Positions 22,168 through 32,196 are shown, counted from the stretch's first letter. The stretch: 32,230 bases of DNA from Candidatus Uhrbacteria bacterium GW2011_GWE2_46_68 (GCA_001002765.1 LCMS01000015.1:1-32230); one strand, 5' to 3'. The notes: a model not told the origin generated them from the letters alone. Program-made: numbers and translations.

Positions 22168-25032
22168 CTAAAGGACCTGATGCAAATACTGTCCTGTCAG
22201 GCTTTTCTTTTCTTTTAACAAATCTTTTGGCGTCCCTTGTGCCACTATTTCTCCTCCTTTGATTCCTCCTTCCGGCCCCATATCAATCACCCAATCCGCT
22301 CCTTTGATCACATCAAGATTATGTTCAATGATCACCACGGTATTCCCTTTATCCACCAGACGATTCAATACAAGGAGAAGACGCTTGATGTCCTCAAAAT
22401 GCAATCCTGTCGTCGGCTCATCCAAAATATACAAAGTCTTTCCCGTGGCACGACGAGCAAGTTCGGTTGATAATTTCACGCGCTGTGCTTCTCCTCCCGA
22501 AAGTGTGGTCGCTGATTGTCCCAAACGAATGTATCCCAACCCCACCTCATGTAAAACATTTAATTTTTCAAAAATTGCCGGCTGATCTGCAAAAAATCGC
22601 CGCGATTCCTCCACAGTCATGTTAAGAACGTCGGCAATACTCTTATCCCGATAATGAATATCCAACACTTCTTGACGGTACCGCGTCCCATGACATTCCG
22701 GACATTCCACATAGACATCGGGTAAAAATTGCATTTCGATCCGGCGCACGCCTTCTCCGCTGCAGACCTCACAGCGTCCTCCATTTTTTACATTAAAGCT
22801 GAACTTTCCCGCATCATAATTGTGAAGCTTTGCCTCTTGACTTTCCGCATACAAATCACGGATGGCAGTAAAAACACCGGTGTAGGTTGCGGGATTACTG
22901 CGAGGAGTACGACCAATGGGCGACTGGTCAACTGCGACGACCTTATCAATATGCTCAATTCCTTTGATCATTTTATGTGATCCCGGGTACACCTTAGAGC
23001 GATAAAAATGTCGCGAAAGAGTCTTACCTAAAATATCCAAAATAAGTGTGGACTTTCCCGATCCAGAAACGCCGGTCACACAGGTAAGTGTCCCAAGCGG
23101 AATATCCACAGTCACATGCTTGAGATTAAATTCATTCGCATCCTCAATCGTCAGTGTTCGCAAACTCCCTTTGCGATAACGGGAAGGAACCGCAATTTGT
23201 TTTTTTCCGGATAAATATTGACCTGTCAGAGAATCTTTATTTTTGATGATTTGTGCGGGTGTCCCTTCCGCAACAATCTCGCCTCCATATTCCCCTGCTC
23301 CTGGCCCTACATCAAAAATATAATCTGCCGCACGAATCATGGCTGCATCATGTTCCACGACAATCACGGAATTACCGAGCGATTGCAGATGACGAATCGT
23401 CTCAATGAAACGGTCATTGTCACGCGGATGAAGTCCAATGGATGGTTCGTCCAAAATATAAAATACACCGGACAAACCAGAACCCAATTGAGTGGCCAAA
23501 CGAACGCGCTGCGACTCTCCGCCGGATAAAGACATGGCCGAACGATCCAATGTAAGATATCCAAGCCCCACATCCATAAGATGTTGCAAGCGCGTTAAAA
23601 TTTCCTTGGCCACACGTTCTACCACTAATATCTCATCTTTGCGCAGCCCTTCCTTCCAAGAAACCTGACCTTTTTTTCCTTTTCCTTGAGGAAGAAGTTC
23701 CTCAAAAAAAGCATGGACATCCTCAATGGGCATGTTTACGATATCGGCAATATTTTTTTCAAGCACCTTGATTGCCAATACTTCCGGCTTCAACCGTTTT
23801 CCCCCGCAAGCAGGACAAAGCATTTTACGCATATAGCCTTCGAGCTCGTGACGCACATATTCGGAATCGGTCTCACGATATTTTTGTTCAAGCTGCGTCA
23901 AAATACCCGAAAAGATCACAGATGTTCCTGCGTGGGAATATATCTCTTCCCCCGTGCCGTACAAAATAATGTCTAAAGATTTTTGAGAAAGTTTTTCCAA
24001 CGGGGTATGAATGGAAAACTTATATTTTTTCCCCACCACTTCAAGCAAAGATAAAAATCCATTTTGATTTCCCGTAATACGAGACCATGGACGTACAGCG
24101 CCTTCTGCCAGGGTTAATCGCTTATTGGGAATCACGAGATCGGACTCAAACACAAGCTTGATCCCAAGACCTGTACAATCCGCACATGCGCCCAATGGGG
24201 CATTAAAAGAAAATAAACGGGGTTCGGGTTTTGGTAAAAAAAGATTACAGGTGGCGCATCGATAACTTTGAGAAAACATGATGTCGTCTCCAGTTTCATC
24301 GTTCATCACCAATAAAAATCCGTTGCCATAATCAAGAGCCTTTCCAACAAGCTCTTTGATGTGAGCGCTTTGATAGGTCACGGCACTCTCCAGTCGCGCA
24401 ATCAAAATCTCAATATCATGCGGTTTCTTTTTATCTTTGCGTATAGCAATGGCTTCTTCCAAATCCATGAGGAACCCATCAAAACGTGTTTGAGAAAATC
24501 CCGCATTAAGCGCGGCCAAAAAAACGTGGCGATGCTCTCCTTTTTGTTGTTGCACAACAGGAGCAAAAAGAAGCAAAGGCTCTTTTGATTTAAGAAGTCC
24601 TTCTATGGATAACACGATCTGCTCAAGTGTTTGTTCTTGGACACGCTCTCCACAACACGGGCAATATGATCTCCCGGCACGCGCAAACAACACACGCAAA
24701 AGATCATAGGTCTCGGTCACCGTTCCGACGGTTGAACGAGGATTATGTGAAGAAGATTTTTGATCAATCGCTACCGTAGGACAAAGGCCTAAAATTTCAT
24801 CCACATCCGGTTTATCTTGCAATTCCAAAAACTGACGGGCATAGCTCGAAAGTGATTCCATATAACGCCGTTGTCCTTCGGCGTAAATCGTATCAAACGC
24901 AAGAGAAGACTTTCCCGAGCCTGAAAGACCGGTGATCACCACGACTTTATTTTTGGGAATATCAACATCAATGTTTTTGAGATTGTGCTCACGCGCGCCG
25001 CGGATGCGAAGCATGTCGGGCTTTTGATCCAT
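22168..25032 (-). CDS. uvrA: Excinuclease ABC subunit A (UvrA)
   Basis: 954 residues, full length. Two ABC ATPase modules are present: Walker A GLSGSGKS at 35-42 and GVSGSGKST in the second half, signatures [14 protein letters not shown] and [13 protein letters not shown], and Walker B regions [12 protein letters not shown] and [12 protein letters not shown]. The zinc modules are visible as CPCCGE in the first half, CPACGG in the insertion domain, and CEVCSGEG with CPECHGTRY in the second. It finds bulky DNA damage and loads UvrB. uvrB and uvrC are not here. No strong promoter was found in front of it. Its gene lies 138 bases downstream of the T4SS-pilin-like gene, with a terminator between. 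Confidence 0.97.
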   Translation of the reverse strand: MDQKPDMLRIRGAREHNLKNIDVDIPKNKVVVITGLSGSGKSSLAFDTIYAEGQRRYMESLSSYARQFLELQDKPDVDEILGLCPTVAIDQKSSSHNPRSTVGTVTETYDLLRVLFARAGRSYCPCCGERVQEQTLEQIVLSIEGLLKSKEPLLLFAPVVQQQKGEHRHVFLAALNAGFSQTRFDGFLMDLEEAIAIRKDKKKPHDIEILIARLESAVTYQSAHIKELVGKALDYGNGFLLVMNDETGDDIMFSQSYRCATCNLFLPKPEPRLFSFNAPLGACADCTGLGIKLVFESDLVIPNKRLTLAEGAVRPWSRITGNQNGFLSLLEVVGKKYKFSIHTPLEKLSQKSLDIILYGTGEEIYSHAGTSVIFSGILTQLEQKYRETDSEYVRHELEGYMRKMLCPACGGKRLKPEVLAIKVLEKNIADIVNMPIEDVHAFFEELLPQGKGKKGQVSWKEGLRKDEILVVERVAKEILTRLQHLMDVGLGYLTLDRSAMSLSGGESQRVRLATQLGSGLSGVFYILDEPSIGLHPRDNDRFIETIRHLQSLGNSVIVVEHDAAMIRAADYIFDVGPGAGEYGGEIVAEGTPAQIIKNKDSLTGQYLSGKKQIAVPSRYRKGSLRTLTIEDANEFNLKHVTVDIPLGTLTCVTGVSGSGKSTLILDILGKTLSRHFYRSKVYPGSHKMIKGIEHIDKVVAVDQSPIGRTPRSNPATYTGVFTAIRDLYAESQEAKLHNYDAGKFSFNVKNGGRCEVCSGEGVRRIEMQFLPDVYVECPECHGTRYRQEVLDIHYRDKSIADVLNMTVEESRRFFADQPAIFEKLNVLHEVGLGYIRLGQSATTLSGGEAQRVKLSTELARRATGKTLYILDEPTTGLHFEDIKRLLLVLNRLVDKGNTVVIIEHNLDVIKGADWVIDMGPEGGIKGGEIVAQGTPKDLLKEKKSLTGQYLHQVL

Positions 25033-25119
25033 AGGATGGACGAAAAGATTAAGAAGAGAGAAAAAAGTGTCGGAAGTCTACCATCTTTTTCCTCCACCGA
25101 CAAGACAGCCGGGTCACCA

Positions 25120-25152
25120 AAAACAAAAAACCTTCCATTTCCGGAAGGTTTT
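25120..25152 (-). terminator. Intrinsic terminator of the dsbA-like/T4SS-pilin-like operon
   Basis: AAAACCTTCC (25127-25136) pairs with GGAAGGTTTT (25143-25152). On minus it is followed by TTTTTTGTTTTT. It ends transcripts of the 25171 gene before uvrA. Confidence 0.8.
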
Positions 25153-25170
25153 GTCTTATCTTGATCTACT

Positions 25171-26718
25171 TTATTGAAGGTAACAACTCTCAGGTAAAAG
25201 TCCCTCAGACCAATCAATGTCATTTCCATCTTTATCCAAAAGATTCCCAGTACTAAAGAAACTACTATTCACACAATCAACGTAAAAAGCCCCGCCCGTA
25301 TAATGTTCTTCCGGAGCATTTGCCCAACAAGATTCTCCATCCGGAGCTAAACCACAAAGATCAGCTTCACAAATATCTTCAAAATAAAGGTTTCCTTTAC
25401 CTGGGAACATGGTACGAATATCATCAAGACATGCTCCTTCGCGATTATTATCAGCCATCAAATCATCATAATCACGACAACTCGTCATTCCTGTACAATC
25501 CATTTCAATAAAAGAACAGGTTCCTATATACACATCCTCTACACTTTCCGCTGCAATTCCATAGCCAATAAGACCTTGAGGAGTCATGGGCATTCCCAAT
25601 GCTAAAATAAGGGCAGCAGCCGATGCTGTCACTGTCCCCGGATTCAAAATCAAATCAGGCTCATGCGTATAAAGGCATTGTGTAATTTTTTGCGGCTCGT
25701 CTCCACTATACTCATCTTCGGTATCAAGAAGAGCGCAATTGCTAACATTTGGTTCTATTCCAAATTCGTTATCGGGTTCCACTTCTTGACACGACACGCA
25801 CCTTCCGTTTCCATCAAGTGTAATCGCGCATTGAGTGCCTTCCTCATCACAGGTCATGAATCGACAAGTGGATCCTGCCAATACGGATGGAGTGGTTGCT
25901 CCGGCAGAATAAGGAGCGGTCGCGCCACATTTATTATTTCCGTAAGATTCTGCTTGATGTGTTGTTTCTTGATTTGCTTCGTCCACGGCAAACCCTTGCT
26001 CTATCAAATCCTCACAGGAAGACTCTGACCCCAACATCACCGGTCGCATCATGGGAATTTGCGGCATTTGCAGTTTTATCAAATAGGGATTCACGAGCTG
26101 TAACAAAGCCACGGCACAAAAAAGCAAAATCAACCCTTCCACCACACGCCGTATCCCCTTGGTTGCTTTACTCGCTGCAGCGGAAAATCCTGCGGAAAAA
26201 ATATACATGAATCCATAGACCATGATCATCACAATCGCAATGACGACCATAGTCGTCATAAGCCAGGTGTACATCGAGGAAATATATGTTCCAAAATCTC
26301 CCACCTCCACAAGTCCTCCCACCGAAACCTGCAGCGTGTACTTATTATCCGCAGCGCCCGGATAGCAAAAATAACTTCCGGGCATACATTGAGGCGGCTG
26401 ATAGTCCATATCCAGATCTCCTCCAAACTGCTCACAAGTATCAATAAGCGGTGGAGTGACTTCAGACTTAAAACACCAAGGATCTTGATCGGGATATTGA
26501 GAAAGAGATGTGGCACAGACGATCATAGCAGCATCCTCGTCTAAACATTTTTCCTGACACTGACTTTGTATCATGGATCCTTTGTTTACAGCGCCTTTGT
26601 TATCATATCCGCAAAAACACTCACATGATTCTTCTGCCGCAAAAGTTGTAGGTACCACAATCCCCCAAAGACTTGTAACGATCATGGTCCCCAAAAAGAA
26701 AATTTTTGCGCGTAACAT
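25171..26718 (-). CDS. Exported Cys-rich membrane protein with a T4SS-pilin-like segment
   Basis: 515 residues. The signal peptide ends near residue 27 (TTFAAEE). A Cys-rich outer region follows (about 28-125). Two membrane helices (about 145-178 and 190-212), joined by a basic turn SKATKGIRR and preceded by GDFGTYISSMYTWL, match the layout of the T4SS_pilin family (VirB2/TrbC-like) that is widespread in CPR genomes. The remaining 300 residues are again Cys-rich, acidic and probably outside the membrane, with one more hydrophobic stretch near 385-410. Over twenty cysteines suggest many disulfides. The gene starts 6 bases after a DsbA-like gene that could form them. Whether it builds a filament, an adhesin or a channel is unknown. 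Confidence 0.75.
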   Translation of the reverse strand: MLRAKIFFLGTMIVTSLWGIVVPTTFAAEESCECFCGYDNKGAVNKGSMIQSQCQEKCLDEDAAMIVCATSLSQYPDQDPWCFKSEVTPPLIDTCEQFGGDLDMDYQPPQCMPGSYFCYPGAADNKYTLQVSVGGLVEVGDFGTYISSMYTWLMTTMVVIAIVMIMVYGFMYIFSAGFSAAASKATKGIRRVVEGLILLFCAVALLQLVNPYLIKLQMPQIPMMRPVMLGSESSCEDLIEQGFAVDEANQETTHQAESYGNNKCGATAPYSAGATTPSVLAGSTCRFMTCDEEGTQCAITLDGNGRCVSCQEVEPDNEFGIEPNVSNCALLDTEDEYSGDEPQKITQCLYTHEPDLILNPGTVTASAAALILALGMPMTPQGLIGYGIAAESVEDVYIGTCSFIEMDCTGMTSCRDYDDLMADNNREGACLDDIRTMFPGKGNLYFEDICEADLCGLAPDGESCWANAPEEHYTGGAFYVDCVNSSFFSTGNLLDKDGNDIDWSEGLLPESCYLQ

Positions 26719-26723
26719 ATCAC

Positions 26724-27467
26724 TTACTCCTCCTCTAGTTGATTATGAATAAGGAGCTCTAAAACATCCTGGGGAATAGACCCTGCAATACGATTTCCGT
26801 TTATAAAAAATGTTGGGGTACCTCGCACTCCCGCTGCAACCCCCGCTTGATAATCTTCTAATACCTCTTTGGCAAAATCTCCTTCTTCAAGACAGGAAAC
26901 AAATGCACCCTGATCAAGCCCTACCTCGAGTGCCAATGACACAAGCCGCTCCTCACTCATATCATTTTGACTTTGGAACAACTTGTCGTGATATTCCCAA
27001 AACTTTCCTTGTGCATGCGCACAGACAGCAGCTTCGGATTGCGTTTGCGCAAGAGGGTGCATATCAGCGACAGGAAAATCACGGAACTGATAAAACACGT
27101 CGTCCCCATATTTTTGCATAAGAGAACGCATGATATAGCTCGAGTCCCGACAATAGGCGCAAGAAAAATCTCCAAACTCCACAATGGTGATTGCTGCACC
27201 CTGGGTACCTAAAAACGGATCATCTTGCGAAACTACTTGAAAAATTCCTTGGGGTAAATCGACATTGGCTAACGTGGAACTGGAGGTTTGATCGCGAAGA
27301 AACGTGGATTGCAAAGCTTCCATATCCCCTGTGCGTATCAAAGTGATGAAATGCACCACACGATAGGCAAAACCACCTATCACCAAAAGAATAAAAACGG
27401 TAAAAATCATCGCAATCCAATTGCGCTTGCGATGACATTGTTGATCAATGATTCCTCCTGGCTCCAT
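26724..27467 (-). CDS. Membrane-anchored DsbA-family thiol-disulfide oxidoreductase
   Basis: 247 residues from ATG 27467 (MEPGGII); a longer start at 27497 would run through the -10 box. One N-terminal membrane helix (about 16-36) anchors it outside the cytoplasm. The thioredoxin-fold domain has the active site FSCAYC (C103, C106), an inserted helical domain, and the cis-proline motif GTPTF (P218). This is the BdbD/DsbA-like subfamily often written as Thioredoxin_4. It introduces disulfides into exported proteins. Its partner gene downstream encodes a protein with over twenty cysteines, so a dedicated substrate is likely. No vkor or dsbB gene is adjacent. Confidence 0.9.
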   Translation of the reverse strand: MEPGGIIDQQCHRKRNWIAMIFTVFILLVIGGFAYRVVHFITLIRTGDMEALQSTFLRDQTSSSTLANVDLPQGIFQVVSQDDPFLGTQGAAITIVEFGDFSCAYCRDSSYIMRSLMQKYGDDVFYQFRDFPVADMHPLAQTQSEAAVCAHAQGKFWEYHDKLFQSQNDMSEERLVSLALEVGLDQGAFVSCLEEGDFAKEVLEDYQAGVAAGVRGTPTFFINGNRIAGSIPQDVLELLIHNQLEEE

Positions 27468-27485
27468 AAAAATATACTTACAGAA

Positions 27486-27491
27486 AGTATA
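27486..27491 (-). promoter_or_regulatory. -10 box of the dsbA-like operon
   Basis: TGCTATACT on minus, an extended -10, ending 18 bases before the ATG at 27467. The leader of about 12 bases has no Shine-Dalgarno. The -35 is not evident. Confidence 0.45.
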
Positions 27492-27555
27492 GCACACTTC
27501 CTAAGCGAATCCCTTAAAAAAACCAGGAAAACAAACAAAAAATGGGCGAATTCCT

Positions 27556-27584
27556 TTGACAGAAAGGGGATAATCTGGTACGCT
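27556..27584 (+). promoter_or_regulatory. Promoter of secG
   Basis: TTGACA (27556-27561), 17 bases, TACGCT (27579-27584). Divergent from the dsbA-like promoter. The leader to the secG ATG is about 40 bases. Confidence 0.7.
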
Positions 27585-27629
27585 TTCATCGCTTTGTACG
27601 TTTTGTTGATTCTTCTTTTACTCTCCTTT

Positions 27630-27851
27630 ATGTCTTCTCAAATCCTTTCTTACGTTCAACTAGTCCTTGCCGTCCTTCTTGTGGGATGCATTCTTATCCA
27701 AGCCCGTGGAGCTGGCCTTGGGGCCATCTTCGGCGGAGAAGGAAATATCTACCGCACCAAACGCGGAATGGAAAAGCGCATTTTCCAGGCAACCATTATT
27801 ATCGCCATTTTGTTCTTCTGCGTTGCGCTTGCCAACTCTATCTTCTCATGA
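27630..27851 (+). CDS. secG: Preprotein translocase subunit SecG
   Basis: 73 residues with two helices (about 5-22 and 50-70) joined by the conserved SecG loop GAGLGAIFGGEGNIYRTKRG, matching the family G.G.GA.FGG...Y.TKRG pattern. SecG assists SecYE and SecA in protein export across the inner membrane. The start at ATG 27630 (MSSQILSYVQ) follows the family and the promoter; longer in-frame starts upstream overlap the promoter and the divergent gene. No Shine-Dalgarno is seen. The next gene begins 4 bases after the stop. Confidence 0.9.
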   Translation: MSSQILSYVQLVLAVLLVGCILIQARGAGLGAIFGGEGNIYRTKRGMEKRIFQATIIIAILFFCVALANSIFS

Positions 27852-27855
27852 TCTT

Positions 27856-29775
27856 GTGTCCGTCCTCTCACCTCAAATAGGTGATGAGCCTCTGGTTCCT
27901 GCATCGGAAAAAAATTCATTGGATCTTGCCACCCGACAGGTTCAGGCCATTGCCAAACCCCGTCGCTTCCCTTCTTGGAAACAGTGGAAGCAACTTTCCC
28001 GTGTTCTCAATCGTTTTGAACGTAAATTGAGTTTTTTTGCTCTGGGATGTCTTATTTTAGGATTGGGTATTGTCGGAGGATGGTATGTCTTTACCCATCG
28101 TATAGATATTCCAACCATAGGTGGAGAATATACCGAAGGATTGATCGGACAACCGCAATATCTCAACCCTCTCTACGCGACTGCTAAGGATGTGGATGCT
28201 GATATTGCTTCCCTTCTTTTCTCCGGTCTTATGAAATGGGATCCGGAAGAAGGGCTTATCAATGATTTGGCCTCAGATACGGTCATTTCCGAAGATGGAA
28301 AAACCTACACAATCACCTTACGTGAAGATGCGACTTTTCATAATGGCGATCCGGTCGAGGCGCGCGATGTGATCTTTACCATCAATGCGATTCAAGATGC
28401 CTCGTACCACAGCCCCTTGGCTGTAAGCTTTGCCGGTGTCACGGTCGCTCAAACCGACGAACACACCATCACCTTTACCTTAAACGAACCTTTTGCTCCT
28501 TTCCTTTCCGCCCTGACCGTTGGAATCCTTCCCGCCAATGTTTGGGGATCGATTCCTGCCGCCCATACGCAACTTGCTTCCTACAATCTTGAGGCCATTG
28601 GCAGCGGCCCTTATCGATTTTTGGAATTTTCCAAAGATAAAACCGGCAGCGTCCGTTCCTACACATTGGAACGCTATGATGCGTATTATGGCAAACAGGT
28701 TTTTATCGAAAAAATCACGTTCAAATTTTATTCGGACACAACCTCGGCTCTTCAAGCGTTTGAAAATCACCAAGTGGAAGGATTGGGATATATTCCCTTT
28801 CGTCAACAAGAAGAATTGGAAAAACGCCGCGGACTCATATTGTACTACCCCACTATTCGCCGTGAGATCGTTCTCTTTTTCAATCAAGAATCCCAAGCGG
28901 CATTAAAATCGATTGATCTACGTCTCGCATTGGCACAAGCTACTGACAAACAAATCATTTTGGATGATGCTGCACGGGGAAAAGGTAAGGTGATTCATAC
29001 GCCTATTCTCCCTGATATGTTGGGATTCAACGAGAATATTGCTGATACCTTTGATGTGATGGCAGCCAACACCCTCCTTGACGACACATTTGATTGGGCC
29101 GAAAATCAAACCTATCGCTTGGATCCAAATATCACGTCAGAGGAAGAAACAGAGGAAGAAAAAGAAGAAACTGATACTGATAAAGAAACGGTTGAGAAAG
29201 AAATCGTTATTGAGGAAACTGCGGTAGTTGTGGAAGAAGAGCCAACCGGACTTCCTGCAAATATATTGCGATTCACCCTGACTACCATTGATAGCGGAGA
29301 ATATATCCGTGCGGCTGAACTTTTGTCAGAACAATGGAAAGCGATCGGTGTAACCTTGGATATCAAGACCGTGTCTGCAGAAGATTTTTACTCCCAAGTT
29401 TTGGAACCAAAAAATTATCAAATCCTTTTGACAGGTGTTTTACTTGGTGTCGACTCTGATCCTTATCCTTTTTGGCATTCCTCACAAATTCACAGTGGCG
29501 GGCTAAATCTCGCCGGATACGCCAATACAGATGTGGATACGCTTTTGGAAGAAGCGCGCGCGGCAATAGACGATGGAGTGCGCGGTGAAAAATATCGCGC
29601 GTTCCAAGACCAAATCCACAAAGACATGCCTGCGATCTTCTTGTATCAATCCTCTTATGGCTATGCTTTGCCCGATAAAATTCAAGGCGTTTCCATCCCT
29701 TCAGTAATTTTCCCTTCAGACCGTTTTGCTCGTATTGAAAATTGGTATATCAAAACTAAAAAAGCTTTACACTGA
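27856..29775 (+). CDS. ABC-type substrate-binding protein, family 5 (DppA/OppA-like), membrane anchored
   Basis: 639 residues from GTG 27856, 4 bases after secG; no ATG is available nearby in this frame and a longer frame would lie inside secG. A cytoplasmic start of about 55 residues precedes one membrane helix (59-80). It is a signal anchor, not a lipoprotein: no lipobox Cys is present. The SBP_bac_5 domain follows, with LNPLYATAKDVDADIASLLFSGL, the L.REDATFHNGDPVEARDV motif and GSGPYRFLEF. An acidic Glu/Thr-rich insert lies near 428-465. The family binds peptides or similar solutes. No permease or ATPase gene of such a system is in the window. Co-transcription with secG is likely. Confidence 0.88.
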   Translation: MSVLSPQIGDEPLVPASEKNSLDLATRQVQAIAKPRRFPSWKQWKQLSRVLNRFERKLSFFALGCLILGLGIVGGWYVFTHRIDIPTIGGEYTEGLIGQPQYLNPLYATAKDVDADIASLLFSGLMKWDPEEGLINDLASDTVISEDGKTYTITLREDATFHNGDPVEARDVIFTINAIQDASYHSPLAVSFAGVTVAQTDEHTITFTLNEPFAPFLSALTVGILPANVWGSIPAAHTQLASYNLEAIGSGPYRFLEFSKDKTGSVRSYTLERYDAYYGKQVFIEKITFKFYSDTTSALQAFENHQVEGLGYIPFRQQEELEKRRGLILYYPTIRREIVLFFNQESQAALKSIDLRLALAQATDKQIILDDAARGKGKVIHTPILPDMLGFNENIADTFDVMAANTLLDDTFDWAENQTYRLDPNITSEEETEEEKEETDTDKETVEKEIVIEETAVVVEEEPTGLPANILRFTLTTIDSGEYIRAAELLSEQWKAIGVTLDIKTVSAEDFYSQVLEPKNYQILLTGVLLGVDSDPYPFWHSSQIHSGGLNLAGYANTDVDTLLEEARAAIDDGVRGEKYRAFQDQIHKDMPAIFLYQSSYGYALPDKIQGVSIPSVIFPSDRFARIENWYIKTKKALH

Positions 29776-29794
29776 TTTCAAAAAAATTTTCATT

Positions 29795-29880
29795 GCGGAT
29801 GTGGTGAAATGGCATACACACTAGCTTCAGGAGCTAGTGCCCGCAAGGGCGTGTGGGTTCAAGTCCCACCATCCGCACCA
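29795..29880 (+). tRNA. tRNA-Leu(CAG)
   Basis: Class II tRNA with encoded CCA (29878-29880). Acceptor stem GCGGATG/CATCCGC, anticodon stem CTAGC/GCTAG with loop TTCAGGA (anticodon CAG), a variable arm (GCCCGCAAGGGC) and T arm GTGGG-TTCAAGT-CCCAC. It sits 19 bases after the substrate-binding protein gene. Confidence 0.95.
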
Positions 29881-30301
29881 TTCTTCGCACCAGCGAAGAA
29901 TGCCCTTCGTAGCCTTGGCGAAGAAGGGCTATAGATAAGTCATGTTTGTTCTGTTCAAAACGGCTGGTGCTACGAATGGCACAGCCATAGTGGCCTCACA
30001 ACGGCGAGATGACACAGCCCCCTGTTGCTGCTTCACACCAGCGAAGAATGCCCATAAAAAAATTCAGTGAAAGCCAAACCCACTCACTTCTTCAAAACGC
30101 TCTGCGTTCCCAAATATTCCGACAAAAAATCCATCTCATAAACCTTCATGCTCCCTTTGTCCCAGCCTACGAAACCTTTCGCAAGCTGACCAAAGATCAC
30201 ATGCTTCAAAGAGGATTTTTCCTCTTTACTGCCTCCCCACTTTGTGGATGTGAGGCCACTTCTCTTTATTCATTATTCATCGTGATCCTGTTTGTTTTGG
30301 T
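29881..30301. repeat. Repeat-rich gap between tRNA-Leu and rnj
   Basis: A cluster of small palindromes: TTCTTCGC/GCGAAGAA right behind the tRNA (29881-29900), GCCCTTC/GAAGGGC (29902-29908/29923-29929) around CGTAGCCTTGGCG, and a bulged hairpin at 29962-29986. The 18-base string CACCAGCGAAGAATGCCC occurs twice directly (29888-29905 and 30036-30053). AAAGAGGA-TTTT-TCCTCTTT forms a perfect 8-bp hairpin near 30208-30228. A 98-residue frame at 30009-30305 has no protein-like features and I do not call it. A weak TTGTGG/TTTATT promoter may drive rnj. Confidence 0.6.
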
Positions 30302-32107
30302 ATGACCAACATGCAAAAGCCGCAACCGCGACGTCCGTTTCCAGGCCGCCGCATGCGCAAACCGTTCCCTCCGGGACAACGCCCACTTCGCGGTGGAGCG
30401 CCTCGCCCTCAAGCGGAACAAAAACAAGGCCCCTCTCCCCTGGCCTCTTCCCCGCACCTACGCGTCATGGTGCTTGGTGGATGTGAAGAAGTGGGACGTA
30501 ACTGTACCTTGCTTGAGTATGGCAATGACATTATCTTCATTGATATGGGGCTTCAGTTCCCCGAAGAAGATATGCCTGGAGTGGACTACATCATTCCCAA
30601 TACAACTTATGTCAAAGGCAAGGAAAAAAATGTCCGCGGAGTGATTATCACCCATGGACATTATGACCACATTGGAGGCATCCCCCACGTCGTCCCCAAT
30701 ATCGGTAATCCTCCTGTGTATGCGCTTCCTGTTGCCGCGGGAATCATCAAAAAGCGTCAACAAGATTTCCATACCCGCCCCATCAATCTTAAATCAGCAA
30801 AAGTAACCGATGTCCTTCGGTTGGGTGTATTCCAAGTTTCGTTTTTGCACATCAACCACAATATCCCCGATTCTGTGGCTGTGGTGATCGAGACTCCTGT
30901 GGGTGCCTTGATACATACAGGGGATTGGAAGTTTGATTTCCATCCCGCAGGAGATCAAATGCCCGATTTTCATCGTATTGCAGAAATTGGACAAAAAGGT
31001 GTGCTTGCTTTATTCGGCGACTCTACCAATGCCAACAAACCCGGCCATCAAATTTCCGAAAAAGTCATTGGTGAGGAACTCGAAGGTATTATCGAAAAAG
31101 CTCCGGGTCGTGTTATTATCGGCACCTTTGCTTCCCTTCTCTCCCGCGTCAAACAAGTCATCGAAATTTCCGAAAAGCTTGGGCGTAAAATCGCACTCAA
31201 CGGCTATTCCATGAAAACCAATGTGGAGATTGCTAAAGAGCTTGGCTATATCAAATGTCATCGCACAACCTTTATTACCCCCGAGCAAGTGGATCATTAC
31301 CCTCCGGAAAAAATCGTGATCTGTTGCACGGGTGCGCAGGGAGAACGTAACGCCGCTCTTAATCGCATCGCCAATAACGAACATCCAAGTTTGCGTATTC
31401 AACCCGATGATACAGTCGTGTTTTCCAGTTCCATTGTTCCGGGAAACGAACAGGCTGTACAACGCCTCAAAGATACTTTATGTCGAAAAGGAGCGCGTAT
31501 TCTCAATTACGAAATGATGGATGTCCATGCCGGAGGCCATGCCAAAAAGGAAGACATCAAACTCCTCTTGGCTTTATTGCGTCCCAAGTATTACGTTCCT
31601 ATCGAAGGCAATCATTTTCTTTTGCGAGAAAATGCCCAGGTTGCCTATGAAATGGGGTGGAACAAAGAGCATGTCTTTGTGCCTGATAACGGACAGGTTA
31701 TGCTTTTCACCAAAGAGCATGCCGAACTCACAAAAGAAAAAGTGCCTACTGATTATGTATTTGTGGATGGACTTGGAGTGGGAGATATTTCCGAGGTGGT
31801 ATTGCGTGATCGTCAGGTCCTTGCCGAAGATGGCATGGTGGTGATTGTGGTGCAGATTGATGAAAAAACCGGATCGCTTGTCGGTTCCCCGGACATTATT
31901 AGTCGCGGCTTTATCTTCATGAAAGAAAACAAAGAGATTATCGAGGAAGTGCGGCATCGTGTAAAAAAGACGGTCGTGGATAAAGATCCAAAGTCTGCAG
32001 CTGATCCCAATTATATCCGTAATCAAATCCGTGCGGAGATCGGTAAATTCCTTTTCCAAAAGACCGAACGCCGTCCTATGATTCTTCCTGTGTTGATCGA
32101 GGTGTAA
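30302..32107 (+). CDS. rnj: Ribonuclease J
   Basis: 601 residues. The first 50 residues are a basic, Pro/Arg-rich, probably disordered extension that could bind RNA. The rest is a metallo-beta-lactamase/beta-CASP RNase. The zinc motif is HGHYDH at 118-123; most RNase J have HGHEDH, but the metal ligands are kept. Further motifs are FGDSTNANKPG, the beta-CASP GTFASLLSRV..., GAQGERNAAL, and HAGGHAKKEDIKLLLALLRPKYYVPIEGNH near the C-terminal part of the core. It has 5'-3' exonuclease and endonuclease activity in mRNA decay and rRNA maturation in bacteria without RNase E. Family length is about 550; the excess is the N-terminal extension. A downstream ATG at 30311 is also possible. Confidence 0.95.
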   Translation: MTNMQKPQPRRPFPGRRMRKPFPPGQRPLRGGAPRPQAEQKQGPSPLASSPHLRVMVLGGCEEVGRNCTLLEYGNDIIFIDMGLQFPEEDMPGVDYIIPNTTYVKGKEKNVRGVIITHGHYDHIGGIPHVVPNIGNPPVYALPVAAGIIKKRQQDFHTRPINLKSAKVTDVLRLGVFQVSFLHINHNIPDSVAVVIETPVGALIHTGDWKFDFHPAGDQMPDFHRIAEIGQKGVLALFGDSTNANKPGHQISEKVIGEELEGIIEKAPGRVIIGTFASLLSRVKQVIEISEKLGRKIALNGYSMKTNVEIAKELGYIKCHRTTFITPEQVDHYPPEKIVICCTGAQGERNAALNRIANNEHPSLRIQPDDTVVFSSSIVPGNEQAVQRLKDTLCRKGARILNYEMMDVHAGGHAKKEDIKLLLALLRPKYYVPIEGNHFLLRENAQVAYEMGWNKEHVFVPDNGQVMLFTKEHAELTKEKVPTDYVFVDGLGVGDISEVVLRDRQVLAEDGMVVIVVQIDEKTGSLVGSPDIISRGFIFMKENKEIIEEVRHRVKKTVVDKDPKSAADPNYIRNQIRAEIGKFLFQKTERRPMILPVLIEV

Positions 32108-32144
32108 AAACATAAAAACCACTGGCATAAATGATCCGTACCCC

Positions 32145-32174
32145 AAAAAGTGGACACAAAAGTGTCCGCTTTTT
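32145..32174 (+). terminator. Hairpin with T run at the IS end, likely terminator
   Basis: AAAAAG and GGACAC (32145-32150, 32152-32157) pair with GTGTCC and CTTTTT (32162-32167, 32169-32174). It could stop rnj transcripts and also shield the transposase gene from outside transcription. Confidence 0.6.
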
Positions 32175-32196
32175 GATTCTGTTAAACTACTATCAT

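Noticed and set aside
30009-30305. 98-residue open frame before rnj
   Set aside because: It begins in repeat DNA, has no ribosome binding site or recognisable domain, and its hydrophobic end overlaps the rnj start region.
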